Positions 1 through 5,951 of a stretch of 18,053 bases of DNA are shown piece after piece (the first letter of the stretch is position 1; each line of letters starts with the position of its first letter). The DNA comes from an uncultured Bacillaceae bacterium (GTDB lineage: Bacteria > Bacillota > Bacilli > Bacillales > Amphibacillaceae). Made by a program: the position numbers and the translations under genes. The notes under the pieces are model-generated. The model was given only the letters and a program-made list of their open reading frames with translations, did no database searches and was not told the DNA's origin. Location: contig CALAMD010000008.1 in NCBI GenBank assembly GCA_937925695.1, positions 1 through 18,053 on the forward strand, in the 5' to 3' direction.

Positions 1-4
1 TAAG

Positions 5-78
5 CGCGCCCGGGAGGACTCGAACCCCCGACACATAGTCCCGGAAACTATTGCTCTATCCAACTGAGCTACGGGCGC
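5..78 (-). tRNA. tRNA-Arg, anticodon CCG
   Basis: The minus strand folds into a complete 74-nt cloverleaf. The acceptor stem is GCGCCCG/CGGGCGC with discriminator G. The D arm is GCTC/GAGC, the anticodon stem ATAGT/ACTAT with loop TTCCGGG (anticodon CCG, reading the Arg codon CGG), and the T arm GGGGG/CCTCC with loop TTCGAGT (one G-T pair). The 3' CCA is not encoded: CTTA follows the discriminator, so CCA must be added enzymatically. A tRNA-Arg gene beside clpP is also known from B. subtilis, which supports orthology of the locus. Confidence 0.97.
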
Positions 79-102
79 ATGGAGTTGTAATTTGCACGTG
101 TA

Positions 103-161
103 TTCAAATAAGAATATGAGTTTATTTGAAAATTATTCAAATGCATTTACAATTAAACTCA
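103..161. repeat. Nested inverted repeats in the tRNA leader
   Basis: TATTTGAA (123-130) can pair with TTCAAATA upstream (103-110). ATTTGAA (124-130) can also pair with TTCAAAT downstream (136-142) around a 5-nt loop, and that fold extends outward through TGAGTTTA (117-124) with TAAACTCA (154-161). The two folds are mutually exclusive. The elements lie between the inferred tRNA promoter and the mature tRNA, so they may only shape the precursor for RNase P processing. They are AT-rich, so chance pairing is possible. Confidence 0.4.
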
Positions 162-169
162 CATACGAT

Positions 170-198
170 AGTATAACGCTGTGATGATTTTTTTTCAA
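170..198 (-). promoter_or_regulatory. Sigma-A-type promoter of tRNA-Arg
   Basis: On the minus strand TTGAAA (198-193) and TATACT (175-170) are separated by exactly 17 bases. Both hexamers match the sigma-A consensus at 5 of 6 positions. Transcription would start near 163 and give a precursor with roughly an 85-nt leader before the mature tRNA. No gene other than the tRNA lies downstream within the window. Confidence 0.6.
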
Positions 199-230
199 GT
201 TAAATCCTTTCTTTATCGATTCATTTTTAT

Positions 231-256
231 GTTTAAGCCCAGTTAATATCGGGCAT
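231..256 (+). promoter_or_regulatory. Sigma-B-type general stress promoter of clpP
   Basis: GTTTAA (231-236), 14 bases, then GGGCAT (251-256). The sigma-B consensus is GTTTAA-N12-15-GGGTAT, so the -35 is exact and the -10 matches 5 of 6. It lies about 70 bases upstream of the sigma-A promoter. B. subtilis clpP is known to have both a sigma-A and a sigma-B promoter, so position and spacing both support this call. Confidence 0.6.
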
Positions 257-299
257 GATGAATGATGTATTTTGACAGTAAATTTGTCGAACATTTTTG

Positions 300-329
300 T
301 TTGACCTTTTTTGACCTTTTAGATATGAT
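300..329 (+). promoter_or_regulatory. CtsR operator overlapping the sigma-A promoter of clpP
   Basis: Two TTTGACC heptads (300-306 and 310-316) are separated by 3 bases. On the other strand this reads GGTCAAA-N3-GGTCAAA, a perfect match to the CtsR repressor heptad repeat. The first heptad contains TTGACC (301-306), which with TATGAT (324-329) 17 bases later forms a good sigma-A promoter. CtsR bound here would cover the -35. CtsR is the known class III heat-shock repressor of clpP in Firmicutes; its gene is not in this window. Confidence 0.9.
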
Positions 330-376
330 AAAGATAGAATTTAAGCTTTTATAAGAATTAAAGGAGGATTTGCACG

Positions 377-967
377 ATGCATTTAATACCTACTGTTATT
401 GAACAAACAAATCGGGGCGAGCGTGCTTATGATATTTATTCACGCTTACTAAGAGACCGAATTATTATGCTTGGCAGTGCGATTGATGATAATGTCGCTA
501 ATTCTATCGTAGCTCAACTATTATTTTTAGAAGCTGAAGATCCAGACAAAGACATTTCCCTATATATTAACTCACCTGGCGGATCTATTACGGCTGGAAT
601 GGCTATTTACGATACGATGCAATATATTAAGCCTGATGTGTCTACGATCTGCACAGGAATGGCTGCTTCTATGGGAGCTTTCCTACTAACTGCAGGGGCC
701 AAAGGTAAACGTTATGCGCTACCTAATAGTGAAGTGATGATTCACCAACCGCTAGGAGGTACACAAGGGCAAGCTGCAGATATTGAGATTCATGCGAAGC
801 GGATTATTAGAATGAGAGAGAAAATTAATGAAATTCTGTCAGACCGTACAGGACAGCCGATCGACGTCATTGAGGCAGATACGGATCGTGATAACTTCAT
901 GACTGCTGATCAAGCTGTTGAATACGGATTGATTGATAAAGTACTTACTCGGCAAGAAGATAAATAA
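377..967 (+). CDS. clpP: ATP-dependent Clp protease proteolytic subunit ClpP
   Basis: Serine peptidase (family S14) forming the tetradecameric proteolytic chamber that works with Clp ATPases (ClpC, ClpX, ClpE) in cytoplasmic protein quality control, regulated proteolysis and stress survival. The 196-residue product is full length for the family. The catalytic triad is visible: Ser98 in GMAASMG, His123 in MIHQP and Asp172 in DRDNF. The N-terminus (MHLIPTVIEQTNRGERAYD) has the conserved axial-pore segment. The ATG is preceded by AAGGAGG at optimal spacing, so the start is secure. Regulation is by CtsR and probably sigma-B (promoters at 231 and 300). It faces whiA tail to tail and is followed at once by an intrinsic terminator, so it is monocistronic. 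Confidence 0.98.
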   Translation: MHLIPTVIEQTNRGERAYDIYSRLLRDRIIMLGSAIDDNVANSIVAQLLFLEAEDPDKDISLYINSPGGSITAGMAIYDTMQYIKPDVSTICTGMAASMGAFLLTAGAKGKRYALPNSEVMIHQPLGGTQGQAADIEIHAKRIIRMREKINEILSDRTGQPIDVIEADTDRDNFMTADQAVEYGLIDKVLTRQEDK

Positions 968-984
968 TAGCTAACTTAAACTCA

Positions 985-1016
985 AATCCCTTTCAGTTAC
1001 GGAAGGGATTTTTTAT
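985..1016 (+). terminator. Intrinsic terminator of clpP
   Basis: AATCCCTTTC (985-994) and GGAAGGGATT (1001-1010) form a 10-bp stem with one G-T pair and a 6-nt loop, followed by a run of T. It begins 17 bases after the clpP stop. On the other strand the hairpin is not followed by a T-run, so it would stop whiA transcripts only weakly. Confidence 0.88.
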
Positions 1017-1025
1017 GTTTTCATA

Positions 1026-1961
1026 TTAAATTACTTTTTCCCCTCGTCTAATTTTATTGGCTATTTCCTCTAACTTTTTCAAACGATGGTTGACTCCGGA
1101 TTTAGATATTTTTTGCCCTTTTACGAGTTCGCTTAACTCTTTTAATGATGCATCTTGATGGTTTAGTCGTAACTCGGCAATTTCTTTTAATCGATCAGGC
1201 AAAGAATGCAAACCAATCGTTTCGTCAATCAATTTAATATTTTCTACTTGCCTAAAGGCCGCACTAATTGTTTTATTTAAATTTGCTGTTTCACAATTGA
1301 CGAGTCGATTGACCGAATTGCGTAAATCTCTCACAATACGTACGTCTTCAAATTTAAACAAAGCATTATGGGCACCAATAATAATTAAAAACTCAGTGAT
1401 TTTCTCTGCTTCTTTCACATATGTAATATATCCATTGCGTCGTTTTAACACTCGAGCTTTCAGTTGAAAGGAATTTAACAGTTCACATAGCGCATCATTA
1501 TGTTCCTTTGAAAAATTAAAAATCTCTAAATGATAAGATGATGTTTCTGGATTGTTAATTGAACCACTAGCTAAAAAAGAACCTCGTAAGTAGGCTTGTC
1601 GGCAACATTCTTCCAGCTCATTCATCGCAAACCTCAATCCATTAGGGTGTTCGTGGATGCCTAGCTCATTCAAAAACGCTGGTACGTTTTTGATCATCCG
1701 AATAATATAAACATTATTTTTCTTTAATTTCATTTTTTTTCGAACGAGTAACTCGACAGGAAATGAATAGATTTCCTTGATTAGTTTAAAAATACGACGG
1801 GCAATCGCTGCATTTTCAGTTTGTATGTTTAAAACCGTTGTTTCATTTGCCGATGAGACTTCCCCATTCATGACGATTAATGCTGATAATTCTACTTGTT
1901 GACAACACGAATCAGCGTCAATCGTCGTTAACTCTTTTTTTACTTCCGAAGCAAAGGACAT
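1026..1961 (-). CDS. whiA: DNA-binding protein WhiA
   Basis: WhiA is a conserved Gram-positive DNA-binding protein: a sporulation regulator in Streptomyces, and in B. subtilis a nucleoid-associated protein affecting cell division and chromosome segregation. The 311-residue product has a LAGLIDADG-homing-endonuclease-derived fold without the catalytic acidic motif (region around AYLRGSFLASGSINNP, residues 124-138). A C-terminal helix-turn-helix spans about 266-302 (DASLKELSELVKG, then SGVNHRLKKLEEIA). The ATG is preceded by AAAGGAGAG at 9 bases. It is the last gene of the yvcI-rapZ-yvcK-whiA cluster, 28 bases after yvcK, so it is probably co-transcribed. The crh gene that usually follows in Bacillus is missing; the next gene is clpP on the other strand. 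Confidence 0.96.
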   Translation of the reverse strand: MSFASEVKKELTTIDADSCCQQVELSALIVMNGEVSSANETTVLNIQTENAAIARRIFKLIKEIYSFPVELLVRKKMKLKKNNVYIIRMIKNVPAFLNELGIHEHPNGLRFAMNELEECCRQAYLRGSFLASGSINNPETSSYHLEIFNFSKEHNDALCELLNSFQLKARVLKRRNGYITYVKEAEKITEFLIIIGAHNALFKFEDVRIVRDLRNSVNRLVNCETANLNKTISAAFRQVENIKLIDETIGLHSLPDRLKEIAELRLNHQDASLKELSELVKGQKISKSGVNHRLKKLEEIANKIRRGEKVI

Positions 1962-1989
1962 TGCTTTTGCTCTCCTTTATAAACGATAA

Positions 1990-2949
1990 TTAATTATCAA
2001 TTAGTGAAAATAATAATTTCGCTACTTCATTTTTGTTATGTAATACGGTTCTTTCCGTTACATCGATGATATTTCCTTTAACTACTTGTAAATTCATCTG
2101 TTTTAATCTATCCATATCATAAATAACTGTTTCAGCATGTTTGATTTTATAAACATGTCGTATCGCTTCTTCAATTTGTTGTTCATGTATGATAATCGCA
2201 TCGATACAATGACTACCAATATGATCGTTGATAGCTTGTACATGATCTGCGGCACTGTAGCCAGTTGTTTCCCCTAATTGGGTCATCACATTACAAACAT
2301 AAACGATTTTGGCTGTTGTTTCCCTCATCGCTTTGCCGACATCAGGAATAATTAAATTGGGCAATATACTCGTATACAAGCTTCCTGGTGAGATTACAAT
2401 CAGATCCGCTTCATTGATGGCCTTAATGGCATCAGGTATTGGTTGAACTGGTTGGGGACTTAAGAAGACTTTTTTAATTCGTTTACGGGCTAAAGGGATT
2501 TTTGATTCACCAGAAACAATCGTTCCGTCCTCCATTTTTGCATGCAATGACAAATTGTCATTTGATATCGGATAGATTTTCCCTTTGACATTTAATACGC
2601 GAGATATTTCTTTGATGCCTGTATTGAAATCACCTGTGACTGCGGTCATGGCCGCCAATAATAAGTTGCCCATGGAATGTCCAGATAAGCCATTATTAAC
2701 TTTGAACCGATGTTGGAAAAGTTCAAGCAACATCGGTTCAGCATCGGATAGGGCTGCAATGACGTTACGGATATCCCCCGGAGCGGGGATATCCATATCA
2801 TGGCGTAATCTTCCTGTACTTCCACCATCATCTGCTACAGTCACAAGGGCTATTAATTCAAGTGGTAGGTTTTTTAAGCCTCGCAAGATAACTGGCATGC
2901 CAGTACCACCACCAATGACAACAACTTTTGGTAAATTAGATTGCTTCAT
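1990..2949 (-). CDS. yvcK: YvcK/GlmR, UDP-sugar-binding regulator (CofD-like fold)
   Basis: Cytoplasmic protein of the YvcK/CofD-like family. In B. subtilis it (also called GlmR) binds UDP-GlcNAc, stimulates GlmS and is needed for cell shape and growth on gluconeogenic carbon sources. Visible motifs: GGGTG (13-17), VADDGGSTGRL (38-48), PGDIRN (57-62), GLSGHSMGN (88-96) and later SPGSLYTSILPNL. The reading frame extends upstream to a TTG at 2973, but that codon has no Shine-Dalgarno sequence. The ATG at 2949 has AAAGGG 8 bases before it and lies 1 base after the rapZ stop, so I use it (319 residues). The tight junction implies translational coupling with rapZ. Two strong hairpins lie inside the coding sequence at 2703-2740 and 2769-2794. 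Confidence 0.95.
   Translation of the reverse strand: MKQSNLPKVVVIGGGTGMPVILRGLKNLPLELIALVTVADDGGSTGRLRHDMDIPAPGDIRNVIAALSDAEPMLLELFQHRFKVNNGLSGHSMGNLLLAAMTAVTGDFNTGIKEISRVLNVKGKIYPISNDNLSLHAKMEDGTIVSGESKIPLARKRIKKVFLSPQPVQPIPDAIKAINEADLIVISPGSLYTSILPNLIIPDVGKAMRETTAKIVYVCNVMTQLGETTGYSAADHVQAINDHIGSHCIDAIIIHEQQIEEAIRHVYKIKHAETVIYDMDRLKQMNLQVVKGNIIDVTERTVLHNKNEVAKLLFSLIDN
2703..2740. repeat. 13-bp perfect hairpin inside yvcK
   Basis: TGAACCGATGTTG (2703-2715) is the exact reverse complement of CAACATCGGTTCA (2728-2740), with a 12-nt loop. In yvcK mRNA this covers codons for EPMLLELFQHRF. A 13-bp perfect stem inside a coding region is unusual, but the residues are conserved in the family, so it could be a by-product of codon choice. 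Confidence 0.6.
2769..2794. repeat. 10-bp perfect hairpin inside yvcK
   Basis: GGATATCCCC (2769-2778) pairs perfectly with GGGGATATCC (2785-2794) around a 6-nt loop. It lies 28 bases from the 13-bp hairpin at 2703-2740 and encodes the conserved DIPAPGDIR segment, in which both DI pairs use GATATC. Confidence 0.6.
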
Positions 2950-2950
2950 T

Positions 2951-3835
2951 TTAATGACCCTTTCTTTTATCAATGTCTCGATGGGTGATATGAGTAATGT
3001 ATTGTCCTGACAACTGTTTTGAAAAGAATTCTGTTAAAGCGACAGAGCGATGTTGACCTCCTGTACAGCCAATGGCAATGACAAGTTGGGACTTACCTTC
3101 CTTCTTATATTGTGGAAGCATAAATTCTAATAAATCAAGTACTTTTTCATTGAATTTTTGAGTGTCTGCCCATTTAAATACATATGCTGCTACTTCTGGA
3201 TTTAAGCCCGTTAATGGTCGCATATGAGCTATATAGTGAGGATTTGGTAAAAAACGGACATCAAATACTAAATCAGCATCGATAACTGTGCCATATTTAA
3301 AGCCGAATGAGACGAAATGCACCGAGAACACTTCTTGCTGATCATCGGCATACAATTCCACAATTTTTTCCCGTAACTCTTTTGGTTTTAAATCGGTTGT
3401 ATCAATAATACGTTGGGCCCTGCCCCGAAGTTCACCTAATATTTCCCGTTCCTGTTTAATTCCTTTTAATGGTAAACCACCAACAGCTAACGGATGGGAA
3501 CGACGAGTCTCCTTATACCGACTGACAAGCGTTTCATCTTTAGCATCGAGAAAGATAATATGTTCCTCTATCCACTCTTCCCGATCTAATGTATCTAAGG
3601 CCTCAAATAAGGTATCAAAAAATTCACGACCGCGTAAGTCCATAACAAGAGCTACTTTTTTTATATTATTTGTGGAATCCTTCATCAGTTCTAGAAATTT
3701 CGGCAGTAAGGTCGGCGGTAAATTGTCTACACAGTAATATCCTAAATCTTCAAAACTTCGAACAGCAACCGTTTTACCTGCTCCTGACATCCCCGTGATA
3801 ATGAGTAATTTAGTCTCAGCCTCATTATTCTTCAC
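2951..3835 (-). CDS. rapZ: RapZ/YvcJ family nucleotide-binding protein
   Basis: P-loop ATP/GTP-binding protein of the RapZ (YvcJ) family. E. coli RapZ is an RNA-binding adaptor controlling glmS via the sRNA GlmZ; in B. subtilis YvcJ hydrolyses GTP and affects competence. Walker A GMSGAGKT is at residues 15-22, followed by the family segments DLGYYCVDNLPP, MDLRGREFFD (65-74), KETRRSHPL and the C-terminal GCTGGQHRSV (256-265). The longest frame starts at an ATG at 3856, but its residues 1-7 cover the motif AGGGGAGG, an ideal Shine-Dalgarno 6 bases before a GTG at 3835. The GTG start gives 294 residues, close to the 295 of B. subtilis YvcJ. It lies 37 bases after yvcI and 1 base before yvcK. Confidence 0.95.
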   Translation of the reverse strand: MKNNEAETKLLIITGMSGAGKTVAVRSFEDLGYYCVDNLPPTLLPKFLELMKDSTNNIKKVALVMDLRGREFFDTLFEALDTLDREEWIEEHIIFLDAKDETLVSRYKETRRSHPLAVGGLPLKGIKQEREILGELRGRAQRIIDTTDLKPKELREKIVELYADDQQEVFSVHFVSFGFKYGTVIDADLVFDVRFLPNPHYIAHMRPLTGLNPEVAAYVFKWADTQKFNEKVLDLLEFMLPQYKKEGKSQLVIAIGCTGGQHRSVALTEFFSKQLSGQYITHITHRDIDKRKGH

Positions 3836-3872
3836 AATTATCCTCCCCTGTAGCATTCATGTTTTCATAAAA

Positions 3873-4325
3873 TCATTGGAAGCGAAAATCTAATAAGTCA
3901 TAATCCTCTGTATAAGAAAAAGCACCGTATAAAATATCTTCTGCTGTTAGTATATGCTCAAATATTTTAATATCACCAGCTGCCATCGGTAATTTAGGAA
4001 TATCACGGATCGGAATCCACTCTAACGTTCCTTCATCACTATTTGGATTGAGTGTCCCCCGATAAGCACGGGTTATAAAAGTAAACATCATCCATTCTTG
4101 GACGAGCTTTTCTTCAGAAAAAATTGAAAATGTAAACACACCTGATAATTTAGGTGAACGAATATCTAGCATCGTTTCTTCTTTTAATTCTCTAATAACA
4201 GATTCTTTGATCGTTTCCCCTTCTTCCATCTTACCACCTGGAAGGGCGTACCAACCACGCCGGGGTTTTTTGATTAATAAAACATGATCATCATCAATTA
4301 AAATACAGTTTGTAACTCTTTGCAT
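3873..4325 (-). CDS. yvcI: Nudix hydrolase (YvcI-like)
   Basis: Nudix-family pyrophosphohydrolase, resembling B. subtilis YvcI in sequence (QRVTNCILI, PRRGWYALPGGKM) and in position as first gene of the rapZ-yvcK-whiA cluster. The substrate is unknown; YvcI has been reported to act on nucleoside diphosphate/triphosphate-type substrates, but this cannot be read from sequence. The Nudix box spans G31-L53 with the metal-binding REL-x-EE core (45-50) intact, but the Gly near its end is Met52 (EETML instead of the usual EETGI). The frame extends to a TTG at 4337; I prefer the ATG at 4325 (150 residues), matching the family N-terminus, although its Shine-Dalgarno (GGTGG) is modest. Confidence 0.9.
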   Translation of the reverse strand: MQRVTNCILIDDDHVLLIKKPRRGWYALPGGKMEEGETIKESVIRELKEETMLDIRSPKLSGVFTFSIFSEEKLVQEWMMFTFITRAYRGTLNPNSDEGTLEWIPIRDIPKLPMAAGDIKIFEHILTAEDILYGAFSYTEDYDLLDFRFQ

Positions 4326-4361
4326 AAAAACCACCAATTTCTCTTATCTTTTCCAATCAGT

Positions 4362-4384
4362 ATTATACTATTATCTTTATTATA
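4362..4384 (-). promoter_or_regulatory. Possible promoter of the yvcI-rapZ-yvcK-whiA operon
   Basis: Two perfect TATAAT hexamers on the minus strand (4367-4362 and 4384-4379) lie 37 and 54 bases upstream of the yvcI start in very AT-rich DNA. Neither has a good -35 (the nearer has TTCAAT at 18 bases). One of them probably serves the operon, but which is not decided by sequence. Confidence 0.35.
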
Positions 4385-4536
4385 CATTGAAAAAAATGAA
4401 AGCTACAGAAATTAGGTTTATTTTAACATAAGAGACCCTGTGATAATGGTGTTCTAATGATTGGAGTTACCCTTCACAAAAATAAATAAAATTACTACTT
4501 GAAGAAATGTAACGAAACAAGTATTTGTAGCAATTG

Positions 4537-4556
4537 ATCCTCTGGCAACCAGGGAT
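4537..4556. repeat. Stem-loop in the yvcI-trxB gap
   Basis: ATCC-t-CTGG-caa-CCAG-GGAT forms an 8-bp stem with one bulged base and a 3-nt loop. No T-run follows on either strand, so it is not an intrinsic terminator. The rest of 4385-4572 shows no open reading frame with a ribosome binding site and no RNA family I recognise. Confidence 0.35.
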
Positions 4557-4572
4557 AATCTTGTTATTAAAT

Positions 4573-4603
4573 AAAAAAAAGCACAGGTAGCGTTCACCTG
4601 TGC
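4573..4603 (-). terminator. Intrinsic terminator, second downstream of trxB
   Basis: GCACAGGT (4581-4588) pairs perfectly with ACCTGTGC (4596-4603) around a 7-nt loop, and on the minus strand it is followed by eight T (4580-4573). This is the strongest terminator in the window. It lies about 155 bases beyond the trxB stop, after another trxB hairpin, so it may end an independent short transcript. Confidence 0.85.
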
Positions 4604-4642
4604 AAAGAACTAATTTATATTAAAAAGGGGGGTCAATTAGTT
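4573..4642 (-). ncRNA. Candidate small regulatory RNA with C-rich loop
   Basis: Read on the minus strand, this stretch begins with an 8-bp stem AACTAATT (4642-4635)/AATTAGTT (4615-4608). It encloses a 19-nt loop containing six C followed by five T, and is followed after 4 bases by a strong terminator hairpin with eight T. Two overlapping TATAAT boxes (4654-4644) lie immediately upstream, the second with TGGAAA at 16 bases. A C-rich unpaired loop ahead of a terminator is the layout of several Firmicutes sRNAs that pair with Shine-Dalgarno sequences. No known family was recognised; it may instead be just a 3' region of trxB read-through. Confidence 0.35.
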
Positions 4643-4643
4643 A

Positions 4644-4671
4644 ATTATATTATACCCACCCTATGTTTCCA
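4644..4671 (-). promoter_or_regulatory. Possible promoter of the candidate small RNA
   Basis: The minus strand has overlapping TATAAT boxes at 4654-4649 and 4649-4644. TGGAAA (4671-4666, 4 of 6 to consensus) lies 16 bases before the second. Starting from the first box, transcription would begin at about 4642, exactly at the 5' stem of the candidate RNA. The -35 is weak, so this is tentative. Confidence 0.3.
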
Positions 4672-4705
4672 GCGTGTTACAATGAAGTTAAAATGCAATT
4701 ACTTT

Positions 4706-4743
4706 TAAAACGCACAGCGAATTTTACAACCCTGTGCGTTTTA
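4706..4743 (-). terminator. Hairpin terminator immediately after trxB
   Basis: A 12-bp perfect stem (4706-4717 with 4732-4743, core CGCACAG/CTGTGCG flanked by A4/T4) with a 14-nt loop starts 15 bases after the trxB stop. The T tract is the 3' side of the stem rather than a free tail, so termination may be partial. That could explain the second terminator downstream. Confidence 0.65.
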
Positions 4744-4758
4744 TTCTGATAAAATTAA

Positions 4759-5712
4759 TTATACTTCTTCGGCAGCCAATGTTTCAGCTAATTGTTCAAC
4801 ATAAGCAATCGCCGATTCCGCTGCAATACTGCCGTCACCTGTAGCTGTGACAATTTGACGTAAATCCTTCACACGAATATCACCGGCAGCAAATACCCCT
4901 GGTACTCGGGTTTCCATTTTTTCGTTCGTTGGGATATAACCTTCTTCATCAACAATACCTAAAGATTTAAATGGTTCACTTAATGGTACCATTCCGATAT
5001 AAACAAAAACTCCATCGGTAGCAAAGTCCGTTCTTTCTTCTGTTTTAACATTTCTAAGCGATACACTGGTCACTTTACCATTTTCACCATTAATCTTTTC
5101 AACAACCGTATCCCAGATAAACTCTACCTTTTCATTAGCAAAAGCTCTTTCCTGTAAAATCTTCTGGGCTCGTAATTCATCCCGTCGATGAATGATTGTT
5201 ACTTTTTTAGCGAAACGTGTTAGGTAGACCCCCTCTTCAACAGCTGAGTCACCACCACCGATGACAACAAGTTCACGGTCCTTAAAAAAGGCACCATCAC
5301 AAACAGCACAATAGGATACGCCTCGACCTGTTAATTCTTCCTCGCCGGGAATACCTAATTTCTTATACTGGGCACCTGTAGCGATAATCAGTGCTTTCGT
5401 GCGATAAGTTTTATCACCAGCAATGACTTCCTTATAATGACCATGATCGATCACTTCAGAAATATTGCCATATATATATTCCGCGCCAAACTTTTTGGCA
5501 TGTTCAAACATTTTATTAGATAATTCTGCACCGAGAATACTTTCATAACCTGGATAATTTTCAATATCTTCTGTATCAACCATTTGACCGCCAGGTACGC
5601 CCCGTTCCATGAGTGCCGTATCCAAATTTGCTCGTGAAGCATATACAGCAGCGGTCATGCCAGCTGGACCGGCACCTGCAATAATCACATCATAAATACG
5701 ATCTTCAGACAT
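4759..5712 (-). CDS. trxB: Thioredoxin-disulfide reductase
   Basis: Low-molecular-weight FAD/NADPH flavoenzyme that reduces thioredoxin in the cytosol, keeping protein thiols reduced. The 317-residue product is full length. Domains: FAD-binding GAGPAG (13-18), NADPH domain with GGGDSA (152-157) and the 2'-phosphate-binding HRRDELRA (175-182), redox-active CAVC (135-138), and the second FAD motif GVFAAGDIR near 272-280. The HRR motif distinguishes it from ferredoxin/thioredoxin reductase-like paralogues that lack NADPH binding. The ATG has GAGG 9 bases upstream. It is flanked by its own promoter and terminators, so it is monocistronic. Confidence 0.97.
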   Translation of the reverse strand: MSEDRIYDVIIAGAGPAGMTAAVYASRANLDTALMERGVPGGQMVDTEDIENYPGYESILGAELSNKMFEHAKKFGAEYIYGNISEVIDHGHYKEVIAGDKTYRTKALIIATGAQYKKLGIPGEEELTGRGVSYCAVCDGAFFKDRELVVIGGGDSAVEEGVYLTRFAKKVTIIHRRDELRAQKILQERAFANEKVEFIWDTVVEKINGENGKVTSVSLRNVKTEERTDFATDGVFVYIGMVPLSEPFKSLGIVDEEGYIPTNEKMETRVPGVFAAGDIRVKDLRQIVTATGDGSIAAESAIAYVEQLAETLAAEEV

Positions 5713-5793
5713 CTTAATCGCCTCTTTTGTAAAAAAATAATCTGTTCCGTCACTAATTTTCCTTCATAATTTATCTTTATGACTACTACTTTA

Positions 5794-5822
5794 AGTATAA
5801 GATAGCGATACTTTCGCGTCTA
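5794..5822 (-). promoter_or_regulatory. Likely promoter of trxB
   Basis: On the minus strand TAGACG (5822-5817) and TATACT (5799-5794) are separated by 17 bases, matching sigma-A at 4 of 6 and 5 of 6. Transcription would start near 5787, giving a leader of about 75 bases. The known Spx activation of trxB in B. subtilis cannot be confirmed from the sequence. Confidence 0.45.
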
Positions 5823-5898
5823 TTTATTTGCTTATATGTTAGCATATCTAAACAAGATAAAATCATACATACCGTTAATGATTCAGAAGCACACGAAT

Positions 5899-5931
5899 AA
5901 CCACTATCCTCATTTGTGAGTCATAGTGGTT
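5899..5931 (-). terminator. Hairpin at the end of the hprK-lgt-ppaX-yvoF operon
   Basis: AACCACTAT (5899-5907) pairs with ATAGTGGTT (5923-5931). The interior continues with CTCA/TGAG around a 4-nt loop after a small internal mismatch. It lies 20 bases after the yvoF stop. The following minus-strand sequence (ATTCGTGT) has only a poor T-run, so it may act as a weak terminator or a 3'-end stabilising structure. Confidence 0.5.
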
Positions 5932-5951
5932 TGCCATTTACATAATTGATT

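Noticed and set aside
2585..3010. 141-codon open frame on the plus strand opposite yvcK
   Set aside because: It lies wholly antisense to the conserved yvcK/rapZ coding sequence, has no ribosome binding site, and its product has no recognisable motif.
4440..4560. CTGGCAACCAGGG resembled part of an S-box (SAM-I) riboswitch
   Set aside because: The surrounding conserved helices and core sequences are missing; it is a simple stem-loop, and no methionine or sulfur gene follows on that strand.
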